DNA of 64,000 nt from CAVSQX01 sp963730225 (GTDB lineage Bacteria > Planctomycetota > Phycisphaerae > Tepidisphaerales > Tepidisphaeraceae), in contig CAVSQX010000001.1 in assembly GCA_963730225.1 (NCBI GenBank), positions 930,001 through 994,000 of the forward strand. The letters are read 5' to 3'. The stretch's first letter is position 1; each line of letters begins with the position of its first letter. Under the pieces are notes generated by a model. The model was not told the origin of the DNA, searched no databases, and saw only the letters and a program-made list of their open reading frames with translations. Shown piece by piece: positions 33,638 to 43,705 of this stretch. The position numbers and the translations under genes were made by a program.

Positions 33638-34242
33638 TTGCGATCCCAACCGAATCGATATTTTGAAGCGGCCGCGGGATTTCTTTGGCAGATTGCCTAG
33701 TTTCACCGAAACCGAAATTCGGCTTCTCATGTCTCGATTCAAACTGGGATTGGCCGATCGTTCAGGCAATAAGTCGGTTGTTTGAAATGGTTTAAGAATA
33801 TTTCGAGCGACGGGGATGAAACGGGGCCGCGGCGGCTTGCCGGTTTCTCGCATTCGATATCGCCAACCAACAATGTAGTTGGCTCCCGTTGTGCAGAGTT
33901 TCGCTTTTCAAATTCGGCCTGGTGAACGCTATCCGTCCAATCGCGTGGCTGCGCATGGGTTATGGCGAAAGTTCGTTTTGGAGGGGGGAGAGTGTGTAGC
34001 CATCGGAACTGCGCAGGGCTTTCGAGTTCTGATTGGCTTGGCCGAAGATCATCCAAGGCAGGCCTTGCCCCGCCCGCCTCTCTTTTTCCGCAAGAGAGTG
34101 GTCCCAAGCCTAGCTGCGATTTGATTCAGGGGCGCCCCGGTTGTTTTTCACGATAAAACCGGCACGTCCGATATCAGAAGACCAATTAAGGTGCGCGGAG
34201 TGAGAGACGATGGACGGTGATATGGTCTAGCAAGGGGATGCG
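33638..34242. other. 600-nt region without a convincing gene
   Basis: Short open frames exist on both strands but none has a ribosome site with protein-like content. It marks the left edge of the accessory stretch with the orphan gene and helicase. No tRNA, attachment repeat or IS end was seen. Confidence 0.4.
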
Positions 34243-34605
34243 ATGGCACAGCCGCCTATAGAAATCTACAACCCCCAACTCGTCGAATTCCGGATCGTTA
34301 CATCGCCGCCGGCAAATGGTGCACGCGGCGGGAATGCCTTTGAGATAAACCTGCGGTCGGCTTTGAGCGGCAAGTCCTACAAGCTAACACTTCGAAGCCC
34401 GAAAGACACCTTACAGGCGATGCGCCCGATTGGCGAAGCCGAACTTCGTCAGCAATTCTCAGGAAGCTTTGCCGCCGTAAGCGTCTTTATTGACCGCAGG
34501 TCAGTTGAATTCTGTAGTCGGAAGGAATTCCTGTTCGCGATTCACTGCGATTCTTGCGAATTGGTCGAACGCGCCTCCGACCGAAACGCAAGGGTGTTTT
34601 GCTGA
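34243..34605 (+). CDS. Hypothetical protein, accessory
   Basis: 120 residues, ATG at 34243 (MAQPPIEIYNPQLVEFRIVT). Pattern of strands (FEINLRSALSGKSYKLTL; AAVSVFIDRRSVEFCSR) and no membrane segment or signal peptide. It ends 10 nt before the helicase gene and is probably cotranscribed with it. No family recognised. Its codon choice looks less GC-rich than the flanking core genes, by eye. Confidence 0.5.
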   Translation: MAQPPIEIYNPQLVEFRIVTSPPANGARGGNAFEINLRSALSGKSYKLTLRSPKDTLQAMRPIGEAELRQQFSGSFAAVSVFIDRRSVEFCSRKEFLFAIHCDSCELVERASDRNARVFC

Positions 34606-34615
34606 GGACTGATCG

Positions 34616-36606
34616 ATGAGCAATGACGACATTTCGACGCTCCTACTCGAGAACGCGACCCAATCATCAATTTCCTGGGTCGAGCCCCAACCGCGGCTGC
34701 CTTACGATCTCATTGAGGAAATTGAGCGAGCCGTCCTCGACAAGGGGGAGCTTTCAAAAAGCGAAGTTAGAGACGCTTGGGGTATCGACAACAACGATTA
34801 CGCGGAGCTCCAAGAACGACTGCTGGAAAAGAATCGGTCGATAAGAAAAGGGCGTCGAAAGATAGGTGGCTTCGTCGTAGCAAGGCGCCAAGGGCGGCCG
34901 CCGCGGGAAGATCCTGACGGCGAACTCTTGCTGCGAACAGAGTGGGAACGGCGGACTGTTCAGCGTCTCGCAGAGTTGCTCTCTAAAGAGCAACTTGAGG
35001 ATTTGTTGGGCCCACTCGTCCAAGTGATTCGCAGCGCACGCAAGGAAGAGACGGGCGCTGATCGGCACGCCACCAAACCGCAGATGGCGACGGCGCTCGT
35101 ACTTCAGCACAAATGTGACTTGTTTTGCGAGCCGCGAGCCAGAGAGTTGATAGCCTTGGCCTGCCGAGTGGAATGTCCCAAGCGATGGCATCCTGGCAAG
35201 GACACCGCGATTAATTTCGTTATTCAAACCAACTTCCCTCGTGAACTGGCGGGCATCCCAACCCCGGACATCCTACGGGATTATGAATACCTGGAAGGAA
35301 GATTCACGCTTTGCCCACTCCGCGATTTCCAGCTCGAAGTGAAAGAAGCGTTGATCGAGCAACTGCGCACGCCGGAGAGCGTGCGATCGTCACGTTGCCA
35401 ACCGGCGCAGGGAAGACTCGCGTCGCCGTTGAAGCGATCCGCGATTGGTCGACGGCCCGTTACGACATCGTCGCCAAAACCATCACGACGGGCACCGTTT
35501 TGTGGTTGGCACACACCGAGGAGCTATGCGAGCAGGCGTATGCGTGCTTCAAACAGGTTTGGGAAGCATCGGAAAACGTCTGCCCGCTGTTTTTGATTCG
35601 GTTCTGGGGTCGGTATACAGACGACATGGCCAAACATGGCGAAATGCTGCAACAATCCTTGAGTGGGCCAAGCGCGCTCATTTCAACTCCGCAGCGTATG
35701 ATCAATCTCCTAGACGGCAAGATCAAAGGGAGCGAAGCTGTTGTAGCGCATTTGAGGCGTGCGCTGGGCCTGTTGCTGGTCGATGAGGCTCATCGTGCTG
35801 CCGCCCCTTCCTACCGCCGCATCCTGGCCGGGCTCACACCCACCGATCTCTCTGTCTCGGTCGTGGGTCTGACAGCCACGCCATTTCGAATGGAATACGT
35901 TGAAGTCGACCCAGAGGAGGGCACACGGGAATTAAAGGAGATTTTTCGGAAGCTGATTGAACCCACGAGGGCCCTGGGTGCCAATCCTCGCCAAAAGCTC
36001 CAAGAGATGCGCGTTCTGGCGCGTCCCGTGCTTGAGACGATCCAGACTCCAACGACGATTCGGGTCCCAGACGTGCCCGACGGAGGCTTACTGTCGGAAG
36101 AAGATTCAGAGAGAATTGATAGGGCTATGGCGGTGAAGGCCGACAACGCAACCCGGCGGCTGGCGATTCTGAAACGGTTGCTGCCGCTGGCCGAGAAGGC
36201 AGATTACTCAATTCTGTATTTTGGTCCGACTGTTCGGGACGCCGAGTGTATGACGTATTTGCTGCGTCGGGAAGGTGTTGCGGCAGCCGTCGTGAGCGGC
36301 GACACGCGCGAGGTAACGCGCCGTCAGGTTGTGGCCGAGTTCAAAGATGGAAAGATTAGAGTTCTCTGCAATTGCGAAGTCTTGACCACAGGATTTGACG
36401 CGCCTCGCGTGACCCACATCGTTATGGCCCGCCCCACGGTGAGTCGCGTTCTCTATGAGCAAATCATTGGTCGAGGCTTGAGGGGGCCCGAGTTCGGAGG
36501 CACCGAGACCTGCGTGATTCTGAATTGCGAGGACACGTTTCGGGGAACCCGGCCTCCGCTTGGGTATGAGTCCTTTCGACGGATTTGGCAGCCCGACAGT
36601 CGCTAG
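34616..36606 (+). CDS. DEAD/DEAH (SF2) helicase with N-terminal domain, frameshifted
   Basis: An N-terminal region of about 240 residues (MSNDDISTLLLENATQSSIS onward, no family recognised) leads to CPLRDFQLEVKEALIEQL (Q-motif-like), Walker A LPTGAGKTRVAVEAIRDW, Walker B VDEAH, motif III LTATP and motif VI QIIGRGLRGPEFGG. The frame breaks near 35375, just before Walker A. One missing base joins both parts into about 660 residues, a plausible type III-restriction-like or defence helicase. The partner may be the preceding 120-residue gene. The function is not established. Confidence 0.8.
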
Positions 36607-36717
36607 GGTTACCACACACCTCGTCAAAGGAAGCCGCAATCACGGCCTCCGTCAAAGACGGATGACATAAATGCGGCGTGAACCCTTCGGGGCGATCACA
36701 TCTCGACGCCACCGATG

Positions 36718-37567
36718 TCATTTATGATCCGCAAAAGCGGATGAGAAGAACTCTACGCATTTGCGGTTGAATTCGTCGGCGTGTTCGATCAGGGTGGCGT
36801 GGCCGGAGTTGGGGACGATCCAGAGATTGGCGTGGGGGAGGTTTTGGTAGATCAGGACCGTGTGGGAAATGGAGATGAGATCGTGGTCGCCGCAGATGAT
36901 GAGGGCGGGAGATTGAATTGCGTGGAGTTGGGCGAGGGTGATGTGAGGTTGCTCCCAATCGAGGAGGAATAGCTTCCAGTCGTTTTTCTCTTTGTCGGTG
37001 AGACGCGGTTTGTTGAGGTTGGCATCGTAGTAGGATTTTTCGTCGTCCCAGAGGCCGGGGCGGAAGGCGTCGGCGGTGGGCCAGAGGTTGGCGCCGGTGG
37101 AGATGAGCTTCTTCACTTTTTCGGGATGGCGGATGGCCAACAGGAGCGCGTTGATTCCGCCGTCGCTCCAGCCGATGACGTTGGCGGAATCGATGTGCAT
37201 GGCGGTTAGGAGATCGGAGAAATCGTCGGCCATTATTTCGAAGGTGAGCGGGTGATCGGGATCGAGGGATTTACCCTGCGAGCGGCTGTCGGCGAGAATC
37301 ACCTGAAAATGTTTTGATAGGTAGGGGACGTTGTGGGAAAAGGCGGTCGATGCTGCCGTTGTTGCCGTGGATCATGAGCAGGGGCGGGCCGCTGCCGTAG
37401 ACTTCGGTGTAGATGCGAAAGCCGTGGAGATCGTAGAATTTGCCGGCGGCGGGGTTGTCGCCGTAGGGAATCGGCGGCGGGGTTTGAGCGGACGCGAGCC
37501 GGGGGAGGAGGCAGATGGCTATGGTCATCGACGGCAAGAGATTTCTGGTTGGGGGACTGGATCGCAT
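36718..37567 (-). CDS. Secreted alpha/beta hydrolase, frameshifted
   Basis: N-terminal signal peptide (LLPSMTIAICLLPRLASAQT), then FYDLHGFRIYTEVYGSGPP and LLMIHGNNGSIDR (oxyanion HGN). The other frame carries VILADSRSQGKSLDPDH and NVIGWSDGGINALLLAIRHP, whose GWSDGG holds the catalytic nucleophile. PALIICGDHDLISIS and NSGHATLIEHADEFN supply Asp and His. One small indel near 37345 joins the halves into about 280 residues. The fold is sure; the substrate is not known. Confidence 0.85.
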
Positions 37568-37857
37568 TTGAGTAAGCGTACCAAATTGGCAAAGCGCTGT
37601 AGATCGCGTAGGGTGGGAACGAGGAAGGGCGGCGAAGGGAAGTGGCGAATTTCACGGGGGCGGAAATATGCCCAAATTGAGTTGGGTCGCGGGTGTGGGT
37701 GCGTCGGCCGCCGCAAGTCGATGCGCGTCCATGCTTCGTTTCCAGTTCAGCCTCAGAGCGTGTGAAGTGCGTCTGGAATGAGCATACGAGAGAAAGTCAA
37801 AAACAAACGGTGCGCCGCCATGAGCGACGCACCGCGAAGGAAATTGGTTTGGGCGAA
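37568..37857. other. Intergenic, no gene seen
   Basis: Between the convergent hydrolase upstream region and the end of the first PEP-CTERM gene. No promoter or RNA gene could be supported. Confidence 0.35.
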
Positions 37858-38589
37858 TTACGATCTGCGGCGACCCATCAAGCCGAAGGCGCCCAGGCAG
37901 AGAATGCTGAGGGATGCGGGCTCGGGAACGGAACTCAAGGTGAAATTGTCAAAGTAGAAATCCGTGGGTGGATTGGCATCGTTGGTCTGAATCGCAAACT
38001 GGATGTAACCAGGCGTTAAGGTGTTGGCCAGAATGGCCGCCTTGTAGGCATCGTAGTTGATCGACACCGTGTTAATCTGTCCGCTGAAGCCCGGATACTG
38101 GTTGAACGTGCCGGTGGTTACGGCCAGTGCGCTGGTCGCGCCACTGGACCCGCCGACGGCGGTATAGCCTCCGCCGGGGGCATTGAGGATGATGTTGTAA
38201 AGCTGCGAGTAGCCGCTGGATTCGTTACCCGGCGCAACTTGCCACTGGAATGAAAGAATGTCGTTGGCCAGGAACGCGGCGGACAAACCATTGCTCACGA
38301 AGTCGAAACCGAGATCGGCACCGCTCGAGACACCGCCGTTAAATCCTGCGGCGAATAAATCGAGAACCTTGGTGGTATCTCCACCGCTGGACGGGGTGAT
38401 GATGGTTCCGGTCGTTGGGCTGGCGAAGCTATTGGCGGTAACGCCAGAGCTTTGTGTGAGATACCCGAAGCCGTCGGTGGTGCCATCTTCGAAATTGGCA
38501 AAGACCAGATCGGCCTTGGCCAGGGAGGCTCCGCAGAGCGGCGCCAAAACGGCCAGCGCGACGATCCGACGCATTGATGCATTCCGCAT
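37858..38589 (-). CDS. PEP-CTERM sorting-domain secreted protein
   Basis: 243 residues. N-terminal signal peptide (RRIVALAVLAPLCGASLAKA) and an extracellular beta-rich body beginning DLVFANFEDGTTDGF. The C-terminal sorting signal is SSVPEPASLSILCLGAFGL followed by MGRRRS, the exact PEP-CTERM pattern recognised by an exosortase (none in this window). The body resembles carbohydrate-binding/galactose-binding-like domains. Strong ribosome site (GGAGGG). It is divergent from the next PEP-CTERM gene, with two identical palindromic operators between them. Confidence 0.9.
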   Translation of the reverse strand: MRNASMRRIVALAVLAPLCGASLAKADLVFANFEDGTTDGFGYLTQSSGVTANSFASPTTGTIITPSSGGDTTKVLDLFAAGFNGGVSSGADLGFDFVSNGLSAAFLANDILSFQWQVAPGNESSGYSQLYNIILNAPGGGYTAVGGSSGATSALAVTTGTFNQYPGFSGQINTVSINYDAYKAAILANTLTPGYIQFAIQTNDANPPTDFYFDNFTLSSVPEPASLSILCLGAFGLMGRRRS

Positions 38590-38667
38590 GATGTTCCCTC
38601 CAGAACAATGAGATGAACTGATCAGTCGATTCGGACGAGCTTTTTCGCCTCAAAACCGCCTGTATCA

Positions 38668-38681
38668 GGTAAACGTTTACC
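38668..38681. promoter_or_regulatory. LacI-type operator 1
   Basis: Perfect palindrome GGTAAACGTTTACC. The CG-centred AACGTT core is typical of LacI/GalR-family operators. It lies 79 nt upstream of the minus-strand PEP-CTERM start. Confidence 0.75.
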
Positions 38682-38850
38682 CATAATAGTCCAAAACATA
38701 TCAAAATCAACAAAAAACTGGACATGGAATTCGTGGGCATGGGCGACGAATCGGTGATCCTTGTCGTTAATCAGGGAATTCCCAAGGACTTGACGGCGAA
38801 TCCGCGGGCGGGTTGTCGAAATTTTTTTCTTGCGAAAATTCCAATAATTA

Positions 38851-38864
38851 GGTAAACGTTTACC
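38851..38864. promoter_or_regulatory. LacI-type operator 2
   Basis: Second exact copy of GGTAAACGTTTACC, 40 nt upstream of the plus-strand PEP-CTERM start at 38904 and 183 nt from operator 1. The pairing suggests a repressor loop controlling both divergent genes. Confidence 0.75.
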
Positions 38865-38903
38865 TTGCGGTTGAGGATTTAGCCTTCCTGCGGAGGAAAA
38901 CAA

Positions 38904-40835
38904 ATGCGCAACGCCAAAATTGTTCAAGCGGTCGGACGCGGTTCTGTGGTTGCCAGTTGTATCCTGCTCTCTGCTTCCCGTGCTCATGCCGACGTGGTCA
39001 TCGGCAATTGGGAGCAGCAGACCGATGGATGGGGCGATTGGACTTTCGGGCCGACCGATTTGCAGGACGATCCGCAGTACACGTACTCCTCCACGACCGG
39101 AGTAACGCTTGGCAGCTACAGCCTCAAGTGGCAGTTGAACACCAACGGCAACAACATCGAAGGGTATTACCAAGGACTGTGCAACAAGCTGGAGTTCAAT
39201 CCCAGCCCTGATCTTCCCGGCGGGCAGAGCGAAGTTTCGGACTTCCTCGACAACACGCGCATTTCGTTCGACATCACGTACAACACCGCCGATTGGACCG
39301 GACCGGGAACTTACGCGGTTTTGCACATGTTTCTCAATGCTTCGGGAATGAGCTGGACCGATCTGGGCCAACCGACGATCGACACGGGCAACGCGGGCTA
39401 TCCCGGCGGGTGGGATCCCACCGACTACCCCGGCATCACGACCCGCACAATGACCTGGGACTATACCAGCGACCTGGCCCTGACCACCTCGACGCCCACC
39501 AACGGCTATGTTGAGCTTGGCCTGATCAGCGAAGCGGATTCGAATTTCAACACGGGCGCTTATTACATCGATAATGTGAGATTCACCGCCGCCGTCAGTT
39601 GGAATTCCACGGGGCCTGGAAATTGGGGAGCGGCCGCGAACTGGTCGAGCAGCATCATCCCCAAGGGTTCGGGCGACGTGGCGACATTCGGCTCGGCGAT
39701 CACGGCCCCCACTGTCGTAACGCTCGACAGCAGCCGCACCGTCGGCGAAATTTTCTTCAGCAACGCCAACAGTTACACGATCAGCGGCGCGGCCGGCGCC
39801 GTGCTGACGATCGACGACACCGGCGACGCCAGCGGCTCCAATCCGCAGATCAATGTCTCGCTCGGCAGCCAATCGATCAACGCGCCGATTACGTTGGCCA
39901 ATGGCGTCAGCCTCACCACCGCGGCGGGCACGAGCCTGACTCTCGGAGGGGCGATCAGCGGCACCGGCCCGCTGTCGATCTCGGGCACGGTAATCCTTGG
40001 CGGCGCTAATACCTATTCCGGAAATACGACGGTCCCCGCCGGTTCGAGTCTGAATGTGACCGGCTCACTGCCCGCCGGCACAACGCTGAAAGATACGGGT
40101 AATGTCACCCTCGCGGCACACACCAGCGGCATCCAGGCGCAGACCATAGGCACTATCACGCTCTCCGGCGCCGGCAAACTCGCGCTGGCCCCGGCGGCCG
40201 CCTCGGCCAATCGGACCGTGCTGCTCACAAGCGCGCTAAACCTGGCGGGTTCCAGCAATGCCTGGCAAGGCCTGCTCGATCTGGGCAACGGCGATGCCAT
40301 CGTCCACAACGGCAATCTCGCAGCTCTCACGAATCAAATTGACGAGGGATTCCACGGCGGCACATGGACGGGCACGGCCGGCATCACCAGTTCCAGCGCG
40401 GCCCTGAGCACAAACACGGCATTGGGAATCGAATCGGGCGGGCTTCTGAGCAGCTTCGACGGACAGCCCGTAACCAGCACCGATGTGCTGATCAAATACA
40501 CCTACTTCGGCGATGCCAACCTCGACGGCGTGGTGAACGGATCGGACTACACCCTGATCGATAACGGCTTTAACAATTCCCTGACCGGCTGGCATAACGG
40601 CGATTTCAATTACGACGGCGTCGTGAACGGTGACGACTACACGCTCATCGACAATGCGTTCAACACGCAAGGGCCGTCATTGGCCGCAACTTCGCAGGAG
40701 ATGCTCGGCGGCCAGACGTCGCAAATCGAGGCAGGTTCATCCAGCGCCGTCCCCGAGCCGGCCGCACTTGGCATCACAGTCCTGTCAGGGGTCGCCCTGC
40801 TCAGGCGCCGCCGGCATTCGGTCGCAAACGGCTGA
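38904..40835 (+). CDS. PEP-CTERM protein with beta-strand repeats and dockerin-like calcium motifs
   Basis: 643 residues. Signal peptide (ASCILLSASRAHA), then a galactose-binding-like jelly-roll (VVIGNWEQQTDGWGDWTFGP), repeats of the autotransporter-associated beta-strand kind (VILGGANTYSGNTTVPAGSS), and two dockerin-type EF-hand-like repeats: YFGDANLDGVVNGSDYTLID and DFNYDGVVNGDDYTLIDNAF. The C-terminus SAVPEPAALGITVLSGVALL-RRRRH is a PEP-CTERM anchor signal. It is probably exported and attached to the cell surface, with the calcium motifs stabilising or docking. Ribosome site GGAGG. Confidence 0.9.
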   Translation: MRNAKIVQAVGRGSVVASCILLSASRAHADVVIGNWEQQTDGWGDWTFGPTDLQDDPQYTYSSTTGVTLGSYSLKWQLNTNGNNIEGYYQGLCNKLEFNPSPDLPGGQSEVSDFLDNTRISFDITYNTADWTGPGTYAVLHMFLNASGMSWTDLGQPTIDTGNAGYPGGWDPTDYPGITTRTMTWDYTSDLALTTSTPTNGYVELGLISEADSNFNTGAYYIDNVRFTAAVSWNSTGPGNWGAAANWSSSIIPKGSGDVATFGSAITAPTVVTLDSSRTVGEIFFSNANSYTISGAAGAVLTIDDTGDASGSNPQINVSLGSQSINAPITLANGVSLTTAAGTSLTLGGAISGTGPLSISGTVILGGANTYSGNTTVPAGSSLNVTGSLPAGTTLKDTGNVTLAAHTSGIQAQTIGTITLSGAGKLALAPAAASANRTVLLTSALNLAGSSNAWQGLLDLGNGDAIVHNGNLAALTNQIDEGFHGGTWTGTAGITSSSAALSTNTALGIESGGLLSSFDGQPVTSTDVLIKYTYFGDANLDGVVNGSDYTLIDNGFNNSLTGWHNGDFNYDGVVNGDDYTLIDNAFNTQGPSLAATSQEMLGGQTSQIEAGSSSAVPEPAALGITVLSGVALLRRRRHSVANG

Positions 40836-40885
40836 TGCGGCTCGGGCCGCATTTTGCCAACGGCCAATTCGACGCCGGCTCGATC

Positions 40886-43705
40886 TCAAGGCGCCGCCAA
40901 CCCCGGCGCGGGCTCTTCGTGGAGATGGATCAATCCCATCCACCGGTCATCGCGTCCAAAATCGATCGGCCCGGCCCAGCTGGCGCTTTGGCCGGTGGAG
41001 TTTTGGTGCTGAATGAAATTGAACCGGAGCAGACTTGGCCGGCCACGACCGGAGTCGGCGATGGCGCGCCAGGGAATCGCCAATTCGCCGCGCCAGATTT
41101 GTTGGCGCGGATCGACGCTCGACGCATAGCGTACGCCGGCGCCTTCCAAGGCGGTGAACTCGTCGTCGCTGGGGCGATCCTTGCGTTCCACCCAGTCGCC
41201 GCCGGGTTTGCAGACGATGTGAAGGAGGGGGCCGGTGGAATTGTCGATGTAGATCGGCTGAATCAGAATCTCGGCCAGGTCTTCGCCCCAGGCGCGGCGA
41301 TCCTGGTAGTTGACGAAGTTGTGCGTCGAGCGAATGTCGATGCTGTCGACGCCGCCGAGGCGAAAGGCGAGATAGAAATTATCGTCGGACCAGGCCGAAT
41401 AAATCGAGGCGGGCTGGTCGGCCATCTTCAGTTGCTGGGCTTGCACATCGGGGCGATTCAGCATCGCCACCAGAGGCCGATCCAACTGCAAGGCGTCGAC
41501 GGCATTCCATTCATCCAGCGAACCATCGATGCTCAACTGGCGCTGGCGGCGCTGGCTGACGGCGACGGGGAGAACAAACCGGCACACGACCGACTGGCCC
41601 GGCATGGGCCCGATGAAGGTCATCGCCATGGGCTCGGTGGATGCTTCGTCGCCGGCGCGGTCCAAATTGAATTTCCCGTCGGTTGTGGCCTGTTGCACGC
41701 CATAATGCTCGGTGGAAACATTCATCGCCTGCGGGCGAATCTGCCAGCCGTGCTGCGGCAGCGACCATTGGAACTGACTTGTGCTCTGGGCCGTCTCCCA
41801 GGGCGTGTAAACATCCATCGTGATCCTGGCGGCCAAGGTGCGTCCGGCGGTCGCCTCGGGGTCGTCGTCCCATTTCCATTGCACGCTTCGCGGCAGCAAA
41901 TTCGGTTTTTGCTGCTCGGCCGCCCAGCGAAGGGTTCGCAAATCGATCGCGTCGCCGGGCGTCGATTTGTGGACGATCCGATCCGCGAGCAATTGTCTGG
42001 CGTTGCCGTAGGCCAGGGGATTACTGACGCCGCAAAACAGATCGTAAACCGGATCCGGCTGCTGGCCCGAGCGCAACTCCACAGGCCGCACGAGCAGCCG
42101 AGCGATCTGCGCGGCGGTTTCACCGTCGCCGTGCTGCCGGGCCAATTGCAGATATTCGTAATCCTCCTGTGCCCGTCGCGCCCATTTCAATTGGATCGTT
42201 TCCAACGGTCGGTCAAGCGCGAACCATTCTCCCGGATAAAACCAGGCCGTTTCTCCGGCTGCCGAGGGCTGATCGATAGAAACCGCCTCCGGAAGCGTGT
42301 CATTCCAGATAACCAGTTTCACGTTGCGTAAAAACGCCAGCATGGCGCGGCTTCGCACATCGAATTGATTGCCGCGCACGCCCATCAAAAGCTGCCTGGT
42401 CGGTGATGCCGCAGACGGCAACGAAACCGCGTCGTCAGCCTCGGTCAGCAATCGGGCTGCTTGCGATGCATCGACGAGGTTCTGATTGGCCGCGGACGCC
42501 CACTGCACTTGCTCGCTTTCCAAGGGCAGTTGAACGCAGATTTCCGGATGGACGGCCAGTATCAATCGGGCCGCGGCACTGAGGATCAATTCGTCGGCCA
42601 TGGTGGGAGAACCGGGCGAATCCAAATGCAAGGCCACCGGACAGCGCGGCAGCCAACCCAACTGGGCAAAATGCAGTGCCGCCAGTCGCCAATAATCGGC
42701 CTTGGACTGGGGATCGTAATTGTCGAGATAGTCGGGCGTGGGCAGGGGCCAATATCCGATGGCGATACGATCATCGAACGCCGCACCGCTGAGCCAGCCA
42801 CCGACCAGGGAATCGAAATCGCTCCAATCGATTTGAGGCAACGCGCCGGGCGGCCATTTCACAGTGGGCTGCAAACGTGGAACCGCGATCTGCGTGCGAT
42901 TGGCGTGGGCAAGAGCTATCAATTGATCGAGCGTTCGCACGGCGGCGGCGTTGCGATCGTCGTTGCGGCTCAGCAGCCGGGGGGCGATTGGCTCAAACGA
43001 TGGATAAAGGCGCGAAAGCGCCGTCCAATCGACTTGACCGATCATGCGCAGGGACGGTTCGCTGGGCAGCGAAAAATCGGCGACCGCCAGGCGAATCGGC
43101 AGGGAGCCGATGGAATTCCCTGCGGCATCGAGGGCATCGCAGTGGCTTTCGTATTGGCCGGCAGGCGCGTGGTCGTTGACGTGCAAATCGATCCAAAGCA
43201 GAACGGAGCCGGCGAGATTGGCGGCCGACGGTTCGGTGGGGCGGGCGGGATCGCGCAGGGAAGACAGGTCGATCAAGTCGCCATGAACGGGCAGGGGAAG
43301 CAAAACACGCGGCTCCGACCGGGCGACCGGCGCCGCGCCCTGCCGGCGCACGTAGTCGGCCCGATTGAAATCCACCGGCACCGGTAGAATCTGATAGGCG
43401 GACAGGCGGATCGTTTGGTCAGCAGAGGACGCTCCTGAGACAGCAAATGGACTCACGCGCAACGCCCCGCCGCGGCAGTTCAGTCGCACGACAAAATCGG
43501 TCCACTCGTTTCGGGCGGCCAGTAGGGTAATTGGTGCATCGGAACGGAGCGGGCGATTCGGCCAGGTCAGATCGACCGATTGGATCAGATGCGGCGGGGG
43601 CGACGCGGGCGGCGGAGTTGTCCGGAGGCAGCCAGCGAATGGCAACAGAAAGCTACATCCCAGCGCAAGTCGCCGTCGGTGAAAAATCGTGGGAATCAGA
43701 CTCAT
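40886..43705 (-). CDS. Lipoprotein with DUF4091 and CBM9-like domains (glycan-active)
   Basis: 939 residues from ATG at 43705. Lipobox SFLLPFAGC near the N-terminus. A large glycosidase-like domain follows (PSLRMIGQVDWTALSRLYPS; SDFDSLVGGWLSG), then the DUF4091 block: AWFYPGEWFALDRPLETIQL-KWARRAQEDYEYL, the family hallmark. The C-terminal third looks like a CBM9/DOMON domain (DGSLDEWNAVDALQLDRPLV; SDDNFYLAFRL; GELAIPWRAI). It probably acts on or binds polysaccharide at the outer membrane or cell surface. Overlap in function with the neighbouring PEP-CTERM genes is inferred from context. Confidence 0.75.
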   Translation of the reverse strand: MSLIPTIFHRRRLALGCSFLLPFAGCLRTTPPPASPPPHLIQSVDLTWPNRPLRSDAPITLLAARNEWTDFVVRLNCRGGALRVSPFAVSGASSADQTIRLSAYQILPVPVDFNRADYVRRQGAAPVARSEPRVLLPLPVHGDLIDLSSLRDPARPTEPSAANLAGSVLLWIDLHVNDHAPAGQYESHCDALDAAGNSIGSLPIRLAVADFSLPSEPSLRMIGQVDWTALSRLYPSFEPIAPRLLSRNDDRNAAAVRTLDQLIALAHANRTQIAVPRLQPTVKWPPGALPQIDWSDFDSLVGGWLSGAAFDDRIAIGYWPLPTPDYLDNYDPQSKADYWRLAALHFAQLGWLPRCPVALHLDSPGSPTMADELILSAAARLILAVHPEICVQLPLESEQVQWASAANQNLVDASQAARLLTEADDAVSLPSAASPTRQLLMGVRGNQFDVRSRAMLAFLRNVKLVIWNDTLPEAVSIDQPSAAGETAWFYPGEWFALDRPLETIQLKWARRAQEDYEYLQLARQHGDGETAAQIARLLVRPVELRSGQQPDPVYDLFCGVSNPLAYGNARQLLADRIVHKSTPGDAIDLRTLRWAAEQQKPNLLPRSVQWKWDDDPEATAGRTLAARITMDVYTPWETAQSTSQFQWSLPQHGWQIRPQAMNVSTEHYGVQQATTDGKFNLDRAGDEASTEPMAMTFIGPMPGQSVVCRFVLPVAVSQRRQRQLSIDGSLDEWNAVDALQLDRPLVAMLNRPDVQAQQLKMADQPASIYSAWSDDNFYLAFRLGGVDSIDIRSTHNFVNYQDRRAWGEDLAEILIQPIYIDNSTGPLLHIVCKPGGDWVERKDRPSDDEFTALEGAGVRYASSVDPRQQIWRGELAIPWRAIADSGRGRPSLLRFNFIQHQNSTGQSASWAGPIDFGRDDRWMGLIHLHEEPAPGLAAP

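Noticed and set aside
33739..34107. Minus-strand 122-codon frame in the gene-poor stretch
   Set aside because: No ribosome site, no recognisable pattern and a composition like chance open frames.
35311..35450. Programmed ribosomal frameshift in the helicase
   Set aside because: No slippery heptamer or downstream structure, and the same kind of shift occurs in many unrelated genes of the window.
36606..36720. Short repeated ATGACATAAATG-like words around 36660-36720 as an attachment site
   Set aside because: The two words are not exact direct or inverted copies, and no integrase or tRNA is next to them.
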